Shown here piece by piece: positions 30,745 to 40,748 of a stretch of DNA of 64,000 nucleotides (within the stretch, counting starts at the first letter, position 1; every line of letters begins with the position of its first letter). The notes beneath the pieces are model-generated. The model was not told the DNA's origin. It did no database searches and saw only the letters and a list, made by a program, of their open reading frames with translations. The DNA is from Symbiodinium natans (Eukaryota; Sar; Dinophyceae; Suessiales; Symbiodiniaceae): the NCBI GenBank assembly GCA_905221605.1, contig CAJNDS010002323.1, positions 62,001 through 126,000 on the forward strand. The letters run 5' to 3'. The position numbers and the translations under genes are program-made.

Positions 30745-31000
30745 GCGGCCTAAGCCCTAAACCCTAAACCCTAAACCCAAAACCCTAAACCTAAACCCTA
30801 AACCCTCGAGGCTCCCACGAGCCGTGGCTGCCGCGGGCTGGCTGGGCCGGGGCCGGGGCCTGGGTGCTGCTTGCTAAGGATTTGGGTTTGTTCAGGGTTT
30901 AGGGGGTTCAGGGTTTAGGGTTTAGGGTTCAGGGTTCAGGTTTTAGGGACTAGGGTTCAGGGTTCAGGGGTGTTTGTGGTTGCTTGGGGGTTAGGGGCTT
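30745..31000. repeat. CCCTAAA then TTTAGGG blocks facing each other
   Basis: CCCTAAA units (30753-30807), a GC-rich island (30810-30870; minus QHPGPGPGPASPRQPR) and TTTAGGG/TTCAGGG units (30893-30970) in the opposite orientation. Confidence 0.7.
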
Positions 31001-31197
31001 GGACGGTGAAGGGTTTGATGGTTTGCGGGCTTTAGCTACTAAGGAGTCTGAGCCCTAGCTACACCCACACCCAAAATCATGACGGAGGGGGGGGGGGGAG
31101 GGCTTGGGGTTTAGGGTTTCGGGGCTAGTGCTCCGTGCAGCGCTCAGGGGCTCAGCTCAGATTTATGATTCGACCGGCGAGAGGCAAAGAGATACAC

Positions 31198-31266
31198 AGA
31201 AAGAGAGAGAGAGAGAGAGACAGACAGAGAGAGAGAGAGAGAGCGAAGAGAGAGAGAGAGAGAGAT
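31198..31266. repeat. GA dinucleotide microsatellite
   Basis: AGAGAG/ACAGAC run of about 65 bp; Arg/Glu and Ser/Leu frames across it are artefacts. Confidence 0.95.
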
Positions 31267-31628
31267 GGATGGACGAAGGTCTATGCAATGGGACTTTGTT
31301 GGTGCCCTGAACTTTTGGGGAGTATTCTAGACTGGAGCATGCTGCATGAGGAAACCCCCCGAAAATGTGCTTTACATCAACTCCCCCCCAAAAAAACTCC
31401 TGCCATCCTGAACCCTGGAAATACTGAACCCTGGAAACCCCCAAGCATCCCTGATTTAAGGGAACGCAGAGCCCCCCAACGACACACAAGAGTCTGAAGT
31501 CTTTGGGGCGGTAGTTCGAACGGTTCAGGCTTAGAGCATGGGCTTGGGGGTTACATAGGGTGTTCATGGGACTTGAATATTTTGGGTTCAGGGCTGTTGG
31601 GCTTGGGATCTGGGGTTGCTACTCTTGT

Positions 31629-31770
31629 TCCCGCACGGGCCACTCTTGTTACCGCACGGGCGAGAGCACCTCCTGTACACGTGCAGAGCTTGAGCTGGTT
31701 AGGGAAATTGAGGCTGCAGCCACGTGCCGAATCTGTGTCGTTGTGGGTTTAGGTTCTCGCGCTTGCAGTC
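31629..31770. other. exon-like island open on both strands
   Basis: Minus reads NDTDSARGCSLNFPNQLKL then CTCTGGALARAVTRVAR. Plus reads CTRAELELVREIEAAATC. A 17-bp direct repeat (CTTGTTNCCGCACGGGC) lies at 31624 and 31647. Strand unresolved. Confidence 0.3.
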
Positions 31771-31856
31771 GAGAGTACCTGTTTTGGGTAGTGCCCGTAT
31801 GAGCCTCCGAGCTTTAAAATGGGCCTGCGCCATTTGGACTTCCCTGAGAAGACAGA

Positions 31857-31997
31857 CCAGGATGGGCTAGTAGGCCCTATACTCCCCACAATCGACCCTA
31901 TAAAGGGCCCTTTTTACAGGATTCTGAGGTATAACTATAATCATCCCTATAAAGGGTCTTTTTAAGCCATTCTAAGGTACATTAGCCCATCCTGGGC
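31857..31997. repeat. foldback element with inner repeats
   Basis: Outer arms CCAGGATGGGCTAGTA (31858-31873) and its near-complement TTAGCCCATCCTGG (31983-31996). Inside lie two copies of a CCCTATAAAGGGNCTTTTT motif (31905 and 31945); a third copy lies outside at 32100-32149. Confidence 0.65.
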
Positions 31998-32559
31998 GGC
32001 GGCGGAGCCCCGAGAACACGGCTTGGCTCTGCTTTGAGCAGAAGCCAACTTACATGGCACCAAGGGCTCTCGTCCTGTCAGCGACCTCATCAACCCTAGT
32101 CAACAACCCTATGAAGGCCCTTTTTTTAAGGGATTCTAAGGTATAATATCACCCTAAACCCGAAGAGCCATAAAGAAATACCAAAAGGGGCTCATAGCTT
32201 GTAGGACAGGGCTTCTGAGGTTTAGGATGTTAAGCTTCAGAAAGCCTTTCTCTAAGGAGTTGAAAAATGCAGAACCCGAAGCTCTAAACACTCTCATACT
32301 CTAAACCCTGATGCCCTAAATCCTAAACCATGAACCTTCAGAGAGTTCAGAGACCCTCAACCGGCAACGACGCACTTCGGAGGAGCTTCGTCTCTGGCAT
32401 GAAAGCTGGAGGAACCATAGAGTTTAGGGTTCCGGGTTTAGGGTTTTAGGTTAGAAAGGGCACCACTGGGCTACCAAGTGTTCGGTGAGAGGCTGGCTCC
32501 AGTGTCTGAACCACCCCACTGGACCCCAGTAGGCCGCGTGGGAATTAGGGCTTGGGAGG

Positions 32560-33250
32560 CAAGCCGAAGCGATCGGGGGCTGCTCTGAACGCCGCCCTTG
32601 TAAAGGAGTTGAGGGTTCAGGGCGGGCGCCAAACCCTCAACTTCGAGCCCCCAGAGCCCCCACACTGCCCTACACTCGAGTTTCTGGGTGTCGAGCGGCA
32701 AGCTCCTCCGAAGCTAAGGCACATTTCGCGGAGGCGGCAGCAAGCTGTGAACCCACCAACTAAACAAAACCTTAAACATTAGAGAACGAAACCCTATATA
32801 GCCCCAAGGACTAAAGCCTATAACCCTAAAGCCTCAGGCCCACGCCCTCTCTTATCAACCTGCTTCTTCTCTTCGCTGTGCTTAGATTCCCGTTTACCAA
32901 GAATCTGTTGCCTTACTAGGACCTAAACCCCAATCCTAAACCCTAAGCCCCGGAATGTACAAGTCGAGTTCGGGATTCTGGGCCTGAAAGGCGCAAGGCT
33001 TCTGGAATCAGGGTTCAGGGGTTCTGATTGCTTACGTATGCTAATTAGCCATTGCGTAGTTGAAGCCAAAACCTACAACCTAAAAACCCGAGTCCACAAA
33101 CCCTAAACCCCAAACCTTACTCATGAACCCTCTAGAGCAACATGTTGGATCTTCTTTCTTGCCCTCGCGTCCGATTCAGCACCAGCGGAAGTGCACATCC
33201 TGATGACCAGGTGGGCTAACCAGCCCTGCCCTTTCACTATGCTCCCCTTA
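32560..33250 (-). CDS. four candidate exons
   Basis: Minus strand. About 33220-33140: SAGAESDARARKKIQHVALE (a plus frame, MLDLLSCPRVRFSTSGSAH, ends at GTGGGC and competes). About 32915-32856: QQILGKRESKHSEEKKQ, then GTTGAT. About 32742-32676: LAAASAKCALASEELAARHP after GTTCACAG, before GTGTAG. About 32620-32560: NSFTRAAFRAAPDRFGLPP. Helical, charged pieces; unidentified gene. Confidence 0.4.
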
Positions 33251-33473
33251 GAACTTGAATAAAAACAATATTTTTAATATCCTCTTGGGTTTTATATAAA
33301 CAAAAAGAAAGAATAATTCCCAATGGGGATATAGTTCATCCCTGACTCACATGCGAAGGAGGTTGCAAGGGGCTTTGGCTTTGCCCTGAAAGCCTCTGCC
33401 TCCCTCACAAACCACCAAAGCCCAAAGCCCAAAACCCAAAACCCAAAACCCTAAACCCTAGCCCTGAGACCAG

Positions 33474-33560
33474 GGCAGCAGGTCCTTCAGAAGAGCATCT
33501 CCCAGGCGGCACACCGGCCGCAAACCTGTGGCTTCTCCGGGGCGATCCCTAGGCAAGACC
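33474..33560 (-). CDS. candidate exon (EATGLRPVCRLGDALLKD)
   Basis: The minus frame RPGEATGLRPVCRLGDALL then KDLLPW in a GC-rich island between filler blocks. Unidentified. Confidence 0.4.
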
Positions 33561-33599
33561 TACTTCCTAAAGCAGGGGTTTGGCGTTTCGGGGTTTCAA

Positions 33600-33725
33600 G
33601 GCCCCTAAACCCTAAACCCTAAACCCTAAAAACCCTAAACCCTAAACCCTAAAACCCTAAAAACCCTAAAAACCCTAAACCTAAACCCTGAATCCTAAAC
33701 CCTAAACCGCCCTAAACCCTAAATC
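33600..33725. repeat. CCCTAAA array
   Basis: About 16 units, several with an extra A (CCCTAAAAA), in CCCTAAA orientation. Confidence 0.9.
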
Positions 33726-33914
33726 TGGAAACCCCGCACTCCAAACACTTTGTGGGGAACAAGAGGGCTTTAAAGGTTTAGGGGTTGAAGAGGTTGAGGG
33801 CTTTTGGGCATGTCGAGGCTTACCCTTAAGCTTTCAGTCTTTAAGTTTTGATCTTCCACCACTTTGGGTTTTAGCCCTAAACCCTAAACCCGTAGGGCTT
33901 CAGAGTCCCTTAAT

Positions 33915-34100
33915 ACCCCCCCCCCCCCCCCCCGCCAAACAAAAAACCTTCTTATACGCCCCCTGTGTACTTTATACCTCCCCCCCCCCCATATACCCCC
34001 CTTAGACCCCCCGTTACAACTCTCCTCCTGTGAGTCTAAACCCTAAACCCCAAACCCCAAACCCCAAACCCTAAACCCCAAACCCCAAACCCTAAACCCT
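33915..34100. repeat. C runs and CCCTAAA/CCCCAAA array
   Basis: C runs at 33917-33933 and 33980-33989, then alternating CCCTAAA and CCCCAAA units at 34038-34100. Confidence 0.85.
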
Positions 34101-34129
34101 TTAGATTTGTGCCTTCAGGTTGTAAGGGC

Positions 34130-34205
34130 TTCGGAGCTCCACCGAATCAAAGGTCGCAGCCTGCACCGTCAAGCCTTGTAGCCCTGACAGTGTCAGAACA
34201 TACTA
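34130..34205 (-). CDS. candidate exon (LTLSGLQGLTVQAATFDS)
   Basis: The minus frame VLTLSGLQGLTVQAATFDSV then ELRS. Beta-like alternation of polar and hydrophobic residues. Unidentified. Confidence 0.4.
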
Positions 34206-34404
34206 GACCCAGGAATAGGCTAGGAAGAGCTTAGGGTTTAGGAGTTACGGTTTTAGGGTTTAGGAGTTTAGGGTTTAGGGTATAGGGTTTGAGAGGTGAG
34301 GGTTTAGGGCTTAGGGCTTGGGGTACTTTTTGGTTTCAAGGGGAGCGGCTTATAAGGGAACCTAAACCCTAAAAAAGGGAAAAAGGGAATACTCTGGGTC
34401 GTAG

Positions 34405-34585
34405 CATAGGATTCCCTACCCCCCCTTCCCCCTCCCCCCAGCACCACCACACTCCCCGCAAGGTTCCGCCTCAATTGAGCTGAATTGAGCTTAACTGAGC
34501 TGAATTCCTCTTGCCATTGCCATCTCGCGGTGGAGGAATGTAGTTTGGGGAGGGGAGGGGGGGGCAGTGAGTAGGGAATCCTAAA
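34405..34585. repeat. foldback element, about 180 bp
   Basis: Arms TAGGATTCCCTAC (34407-34419) and GTAGGGAATCCTA (34571-34583) are perfect inverted repeats. Just inside, a C-rich tract (34420-34440) faces a complementary G-rich tract (34548-34565). The centre holds TGAGCTGAATT-type short repeats. No coding capacity; looks like a MITE-type or introner-type element. Confidence 0.75.
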
Positions 34586-34619
34586 CCCTAAACCCTATAA
34601 ACCCCAAACCCTAAAACCC

Positions 34620-34972
34620 CCATGAAGCTGCAGGCCCGGGAGCGTAGTGCTCAGCGTCGAAGTGCTGGCGATCTTGCGGGACCCCTTTAAGCTTACCTGC
34701 AAGAGAGTCGCGGATGGCTCCAAGCTGCTGGGATTTAGGGATTTAGGCCTAGTTGTCCAGTACCTAGGGGATTTCAAGGTATTATAAGGGGATTGTGTTG
34801 CCCTAAAGGGTTAAAGTTTACCTACTCTACAACTAAGTAGGGTTTCGGTTCTGATGATGCATGGGGAACACTCAAACCTCTACTTCAGCAACGCAAGCCC
34901 GTTCATTACCTGCACAGTGTAGGGCGGAGTCTTTAAACAGCTGCCAGAAAGCAGAGTCCACTCAGGAGCTGA
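34620..34972 (-). CDS. three candidate exons
   Basis: Minus strand. About 34970-34914: PEWTLLSGSCLKTPPYTVQ between CCCTCAG| and |GTAATG. About 34730-34693: QQLGAIRDSLA, then GTAAGC. About 34682-34622: RQHFDAEHYAPGPAASW. Good splice-like edges on the first two. The 129-codon plus frame starting at 34861 spans the first exon antisense and lacks support. Confidence 0.4.
34750..34838 (+). repeat. dispersed CTACTCTACTACTAA repeat, copy 2
   Basis: GTTGTCCAGTACCTAGGGGA ... GGTTAAAGTTTACCTACTC TACAACTAAG. Confidence 0.7.
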
Positions 34973-35286
34973 GGGCAAGTTCAAGGGTTCAGATAGGCCA
35001 CGGACACGAAGGATACCGGATGCGCCCGTGTACCCCAGGCCTTAAGGGGCTTAGCCTGCGAGCAAACAAAGCCCGAAACCTGCGGCCCCAGTCTTTCGGG
35101 CTCTTTAGGGGGTTGGCTCCGCCATGCACGTCAGAACAGTGGCACAGAATGGAGAATTGGGATCAATTCCCCCAACCCTCTATGCCCTCATGCCAGGCCC
35201 TCTGCACGGCCCCTAAAGCCCTACACACCCTAGAACTCCAGAGCCCCTAAACCCTCAACCCACATGCCCCTTGCAACCTTCAACTT

Positions 35287-35386
35287 CGTTGTCCAGTACT
35301 TAGGGGAACTAAAGGTCAACCTTTGGGAATAAAAAAGTGATCATTTTACCCAAAAAGGTTAAAAGGTTACATACTCTACTACTTAA
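35287..35386 (+). repeat. dispersed CTACTCTACTACTAA repeat, copy 3
   Basis: CGTTGTCCAGTACTTAGGGG ... GGTTAAAAGGTTACATACTC TACTACTTAA; same orientation as copies 1 and 2. Confidence 0.7.
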
Positions 35387-35472
35387 CCCTAAACCCTAAA
35401 CCCTGAACCCTGAACCCTAAACCCTAAACCGTGAACCCTAAACCCCTAAACCCTAAACCCTAAACCCTAGAC
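35385..35472. repeat. CCCTAAA array
   Basis: Twelve units in CCCTAAA orientation with CCCTGAA variants. Confidence 0.9.
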
Positions 35473-36066
35473 CCTCCAATCTCTACGCCCTCGCCAAGCC
35501 CCTCGAGGCCGCCAAGGCACAACTCGGACACTGCCACACCAAACCTGGGCCATGATGAAACATCTAGGGTTTATGGTAGGGTTTAGGGTGTTTAGGGTGG
35601 TTAGGGTGGTTCGGGGCTCCGGGTCCCTAAAGCCCTATACCCGGGCTAGGAGAATCGTTCATCATTGTCTATGAAATCAAAAGGTTACCTGTAAGTACAG
35701 GCCTGGCACACAAAGCGGAGAAACGAAGATTGAGACACCTTGCGATCGGCACGAGTTTGGGATTTTTCGCCATTTGTGTTTCATTGCCAATTCCCAACAT
35801 ACATGAGTGAATTTCAAATGTCTTTTTTTGGTTTTTTACTTGCTATCGTAAGATTTAAGACTTCAAGATTTAGAGTTTCTAGATTCAGCTCGAATACAGC
35901 GCGCCGCCACCTCAATTTCGTGGTGCTTTGCTAGGCTGCCAAGTATCAGAGGGTGCCTTATTTGCTAGTGCATAATGGAGCCTGACCCGAACAGGAAGAA
36001 GGGGGAACATCCTGAACTGCAGAGCTTTCGCGAGTTGGTGACGTGCTTGCCTTGAGCCTTCTTCTC

Positions 36067-36295
36067 TTACACTCGGTATATAACCCTACTCACTAGATAC
36101 TGAAAAATCCCTAGGCCCGGAACCCTCTGGGCCCTCATATGCGCGGTCCTGAAGACTTTCGGAGAGTACCTAATGGCATGGGGAGTCTTGTACAAGAAGC
36201 TGCCTATCACAAGACATTCTGTGCCAAGGTAGTGGTAAAAACCCTGAGCCCTGAACGCTTCACCAAAACGAGGAACCGCCACTGAGCGGTCCACT
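36067..36295 (-). CDS. exon-like frame (GFYHYLGTECLVIGSFLY)
   Basis: The minus frame VAVPRFGEAFRAQGFYHYLG, TECLVIGSFLYKTPHAIRY, SPKVFRTAHMRAQ is varied and long (about 70 codons). A possible acceptor (CTTGGCACAG) falls inside. Unidentified. Confidence 0.4.
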
Positions 36296-36299
36296 ACAA

Positions 36300-36376
36300 C
36301 ACACACACACATGTATATACATGTACATATATATATATAATTATATATATATATATATATGTAATTATATATATAT
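36300..36376. repeat. CA and TA microsatellite
   Basis: ACACACACAC then ATATATATAT runs. Confidence 0.9.
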
Positions 36377-36404
36377 ACACGCAGAATATGATACCTTCTA
36401 GGCT

Positions 36405-36490
36405 TTCTCCGGCCAAAGCAGCAGCGTGGCGCATCCCGACAATCTATCTGGCGGAGCTCTGCAAGAAGCTCCTGAGCCTGGCAAAGGTTT
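36405..36490. other. exon-like island open on both strands
   Basis: Minus reads QAQELLAELRQIDCRDAPRC after CTTTGCCAG. Plus reads RLSPAKAAAWRIPTIYLAEL then CKKLLSLAK before GTTTGG. Both have splice-like ends; strand unresolved. Confidence 0.35.
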
Positions 36491-37084
36491 GGGGTTTGGG
36501 GTTTGGGGTTCGGGGTTCGGGGTTCGGGGTTCGGGGTTCCCCTGGCGCCTCATCGATGAGGGCATGTGTCTCGCAGCAGCCTGTGGGCATGACAGGGTTC
36601 AGGATTATAGGGCTTAAGGTGAGGAGGAATAATCTAGATCAACCCTACATCCTAAAGCCTGATCCTGCAAACCAGAGCCCCTGTGATTCTGATGATGGGC
36701 CATCTCCTTACTATTCTTCCCCCGAAGTTTAGCCAGGACAATTTCAGGGCAATGTTCTGAAAAAGATGTTTAATGTTGGTGGGAGGGGAGCAACCTGGGC
36801 AGGAATAAGTGGGCAACGCCCCAAACCCTGCAAAGCAAGAAATTAGGCCGTAGGGTTTAGGGCTTAGTATGGAGTTGGAACTTCCGGCGTCTGAAGGTTG
36901 TTGACGGGAAAACTTGACAGGACAATCTACGAGAGATTCTTTGGCCAAAATGGAAACTAGGGGGCCTCATCGGAAGCTCCTGTATATTCTCCTGCAAATA
37001 CCTCATTGAACTCTAAATGCTGAATCCTAAACCCGAAGCCCTAAATCCTAGCCCCGAAGCCCCAAACCCTAAGCTCTGGATCCT

Positions 37085-37202
37085 AAACCCTATAAACCCT
37101 ATAAACCCTATAAACCCTATAGACCCTATAGACCCTATAGACCCTATAAACCCTATAAACCCTATAAACCCTATAAACCCTATAAACCCTATAAACCCTA
37201 AA
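37085..37202. repeat. 9-bp tandem repeat (TATAAACCC)
   Basis: Thirteen units of CCCTATAAA with CCCTATAGA variants. Like the repeat at 10637 it is a 9-bp derivative of the telomere heptamer and stays open in all frames (NPI / GFI). Confidence 0.95.
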
Positions 37203-37819
37203 CCCTCCAACTTCCGAGTGCCTCGGCGCTGCTGCGGCACTGGCCAGCACCAGAGCAGCGGTAGCAACCTGGTTGGGCGCTTGCTTCCTAAGTCCTACCT
37301 ACGAGCTCTGGGAGTTGGGGTTTAGGGTTTAGGGTTAGGGTTCTGGGAGTTGGGTGGGGTTAAGATTTGGGAGAACTAAGTAATGCACATCCCCGTATGC
37401 AAGCCTTCAAGGCGTTGTAACGGGGTACCCAAACTCCCCGAATTCCCGGCAAGAGCCCTTAAGTCTATAAATTTTGAATCCTAAGCCCTGAGCTTGATGT
37501 GGGAGGATCGTCCCTTTTGAGGATCCTTTATGTGCAGAGCCTTACAGCTCGGGCTCATCATTGCAAGAACTGCCCATGTGGGCATCTAAGCCCCCGGGCC
37601 CTGAACCTTATAAGCCCTAGACCCTATTTCGAGCCCCAGAAGTGAGCATGTTCGGCTGGCGGAGGATCATAGGAGAGATGCCAAGCGTAAACCCAACGGA
37701 AACTGCACCCCAACAACCTCGAGGTTCAGAGGGGTCCAGGGTTGAGGGGCTTAAGTGCTTAGGGGCTTCGGGATTTGGGGCTGAGGGTATAAGGCTGCAT
37801 CGGGTTCACAAGTCCTTAA

Positions 37820-39940
37820 GCTAAGGAGACCAGCAGCGACTGCAGGCGTTCTTGCTTGTCCATGGGCTGGATCTCTGTGTAGGCTGGGTGGGTGCCTGCT
37901 GGAGGCATCGAGGCTGGTAATGCTACAGGGAGGGGCGCCCTAGCTACATGGAGCTTTCGTTGGAACTGAAAAAAGCCTCAACTCTAAACCCTACTCCAAA
38001 GCGCCAAAAACACATAAAATCATGCTCCTTATACATACTTTGAATTTTGTGAGGCTTTCGGGCTTTAGGGGCAGCAAGCTTTCGCGACAACTCTTAACGG
38101 CCTGCACTCCGAACCCTGAAGCCTACATCCTCCAAGCTTCGAGAGCCCTAACCACCACCCCCCCCGCCCCCCGTGCTCAAAAACCCTGAAACCCAAAAAA
38201 CCCAAACCCTGAACTCCAGAAGCTCCGTCTACGCTGAACCTGGCCAGAAAATCCTGAACCCAGAACCTCAACATAAACCCTGCTGAACCCTCACCCTGCA
38301 GAGGTGTGTGTGGGCGGGGGGGAACCTGTTGAGGGTTTCAAGGGACCCTGCTTGCGACACTGTTCAGAATTTAACGATGAAGCTGCCTAGGGTTCAGGGT
38401 TTAGGGTTTTGGGGTTGAGGTAGTATTTAAAGCTTGGGACTTATAGAGGTATTGCGCAGTCGGTTTTAGGGTGCCTTCTCTTATGGGCGGTGTCGCTTTG
38501 GCGACGGACATCGGCGCAGCTAGCTCCTGCAGGAAAGGGGCAGGCGAGAGGCCAGAGAGACGCAGCGCAGGGCGCAGCATCTCGTGTTAAGGATTACAGG
38601 TCTGATTATTGCCATACCCGCGTGTAGAACACCTGCAAACAGAAGCCATGCAACTTACCGCAGCTTTCCATGCACAGACTGGAACTCTCGGTCGCATCGA
38701 ACTTTGTTTTCCAGCCACGAGGCCGATAGAGTCTGGCAGATCCGAAAGGAACGTGCTTTGCATGTGAAGCTGCAATGACACTCAGTGCTGGGGACAACAC
38801 ACACAAACCCCCAGGCACACAAAAACAAGCCACAACCCTCTTTGCGGCGGGAGGGCGGGGCAAAATTCTGAAACAAACAAGCAGAGGCTGCCCTCAACTG
38901 TTGGCTGACCAACTGGAAAGCTTGAGGGTCAACTCTTGAACGTGCAGCACAACATGTGCAACATGCGTGTTCGCAATGGCATGCAGAGCACGACTCAACA
39001 CTGCAGCTGATAGCGCAGCAAGCCATGTACAGACTGGAACTCTCGCTCCCCCCCACCCCCCACCCTCCCCCCCCCCCCCACCCACACCCACAAGCACTTG
39101 CCCCTCCCCCCCCTGCCCCCCCAGGCACCGGCCCCTCTCTGAGGCGGGTTGCGCAGCATTAAAATCACAAGGGGAATTCTGGGCACTTATCTAGGCTCCT
39201 ATCTTATACACTCTGGCGCGGGTGGTTAAACACGATGAAGGCTCTCTTCGGCAACGAGTCGTATCATCGAGACCAAGACTGGCTGCGTTTACTTCGAGTA
39301 AGTGAAAAATGTTGACCTTTGGGTTGAAGGTTTCCTCCTCAACAGCTACTTACAGGGACGCTCATGACGACAACCGACACATGCTGCAACTTGCAGTGAG
39401 CTTCATACTCTTGAATGGGTGGTTGGGGCTCAGGTCCAAGCTCAATGCTCCCGCGCTAAACCCGAAAATCTCAAGCCCTAAGCCCCCAGCCCGAAACCCC
39501 CAGCGCAAACCCCCAACCCCAAACCCTGCCCCCAAAGCCTAAACCCCCCAAATCCTACATCCCCAAGTCCAAACCCTAGTAAGGGAAAACATAACATGCC
39601 CCAACAGACTAGCCAGAAGCCCTGGCCCCAATCCTTAGCCCTTAGCCCTAAGACCATCACGTAGAGTTGCTGAGGTGTCCTCGGGCCGTTCGACTCTAAA
39701 CACTGGCAAGTCCTTGGAGCTGAGGTTTGGGTTTTGGGTCTATAGGGTGTAGGGTCTTGGGTTTTGCGGCTTGCGGTTGAGGGGTGCTGAGGGTTTATCC
39801 TAAGCACCTTCTGCAATGTGCCGATTTCAAAGGCCCGCTGCTGTAGACGTGGGTGACATGGAGGGTGCATGCCCTGTGACGCCAGATTCCTTACGCACAT
39901 AGACATGGAGTTCCACAGCGCTACGCGATCAGCCTTCCGC
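37820..39940 (-). CDS. multi-exon gene, unidentified protein
   Basis: Minus strand, in order. About 39940-39811: ADRVALWNSMSMCVRNLAS, QGMHPPCHPRLQQRAFEIG, TLQK, then GTGCTT. About 39722-39655: LSSKDLPVFRVERPEDTSA. About 39430-39354: IQEYEAHCKLQHVSVVVMS, VP, then GTAAGT. 39282-39234: PVLVSMIRLVAEESLH, after AAACGCAG and before GTGTTT. About 38763-38659: two open frames, ending at a consensus GTAAGT. About 38582-38485: EMLRPALRLSGLSPAPFLQE then LAAPMSVAKATPP. About 37925-37820: ALPASMPPAGTHPAYTEIQP then MDKQERLQSLL. The 39354/39282 junction keeps phase 0 across a 71-bp intron. No known domain recognised. Confidence 0.5.
39050..39120. repeat. C-rich tract
   Basis: CCCCCACCCCC-type low complexity; gives the Pro-rich and Gly-rich overlapping frames, which are discarded. 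Confidence 0.8.
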
Positions 39941-40094
39941 AAGTAAGACAGAAAAATTGAAGTCAACAAGCTCGCAAAGTGGAACATAGCACAAACATGC
40001 AACACAACAACGTGGCCCCTCGATTGGAGAGTTAATTAGAGTTTAAGGTGTGAGGGTTTTGAGGTTTGGGGTTTAGGGCCCTAATCTCAAGCCT

Positions 40095-40435
40095 GCCTAA
40101 GCCCCGTCCTGCCTGTGTGGGAGGCGGCACAGGTGGCGGTGGAACCACATGAAGCTCCGGCTCGCGACCATCGTCCTGTCGCAACTTAAGGCTTCGGGGG
40201 CATGAGCTTCGTTATAAGTATCAGGCATAGGTTCTCGTCTGGGCCCGGGGTTGAAGGTTTCATGCGTGGGTCTGGGCACAACGACTTCTTTTGTTCTTAG
40301 AGAAGGAACCTGGATGACCAGGTGCTCCGCAAGAGACAGTTCGTAAGTCTTATTGCAGGGGGCGGCGGCCGCCGCCGCCCCGAAAAACCGGGAACGTACG
40401 TTGGCACTGCTCCTTTGCTCGAACACACTAGCACC
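40095..40435 (-). CDS. Pro-rich exon(s)
   Basis: A 109-codon minus frame (RSRFFGAAAAAAPCNKTYEL..., EVVVPRPTHETFNPGPRREP...). Near the end a competing frame reads QDDGREPELHVVPPPPVPPP. A poly-Ala/GCC patch lies at 40362-40380. Possibly the C-terminal part of the gene whose exons lie at 40.7-44.5 kb. Confidence 0.35.
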
Positions 40436-40748
40436 TGGGGCTGGTCCTGCAGGGCCCCAACGGACACCAGCTTAGGGTTTAGGGTCTAGGGTCCGGTGTG
40501 CTGGCAGGAGCTTCATATCTTGTCAAGACCTGGTGCCCTAGATAGTCCTTTGAAGGGATGTATAGGGCTAGAAGCGCCAAGCTCCCTACCAAAGAACAAG
40601 GAAGAAGAGCTTCCCGATAGCTGAGACATGCAGGACACCTAATAAACCTGAACCCCGAGCCCAAAAAACCCTAAAACCCTAGACCCCAAACCCTCAACCC
40701 ACACTTTTGGGTTCAGTACTTGTAGGTTCAGGGCGGCAGCTCAGACCT

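Noticed and set aside
37013-37325. NPI/GFI repeat proteins
   Set aside because: Translations of the 9-bp TATAAACCC array on either strand.
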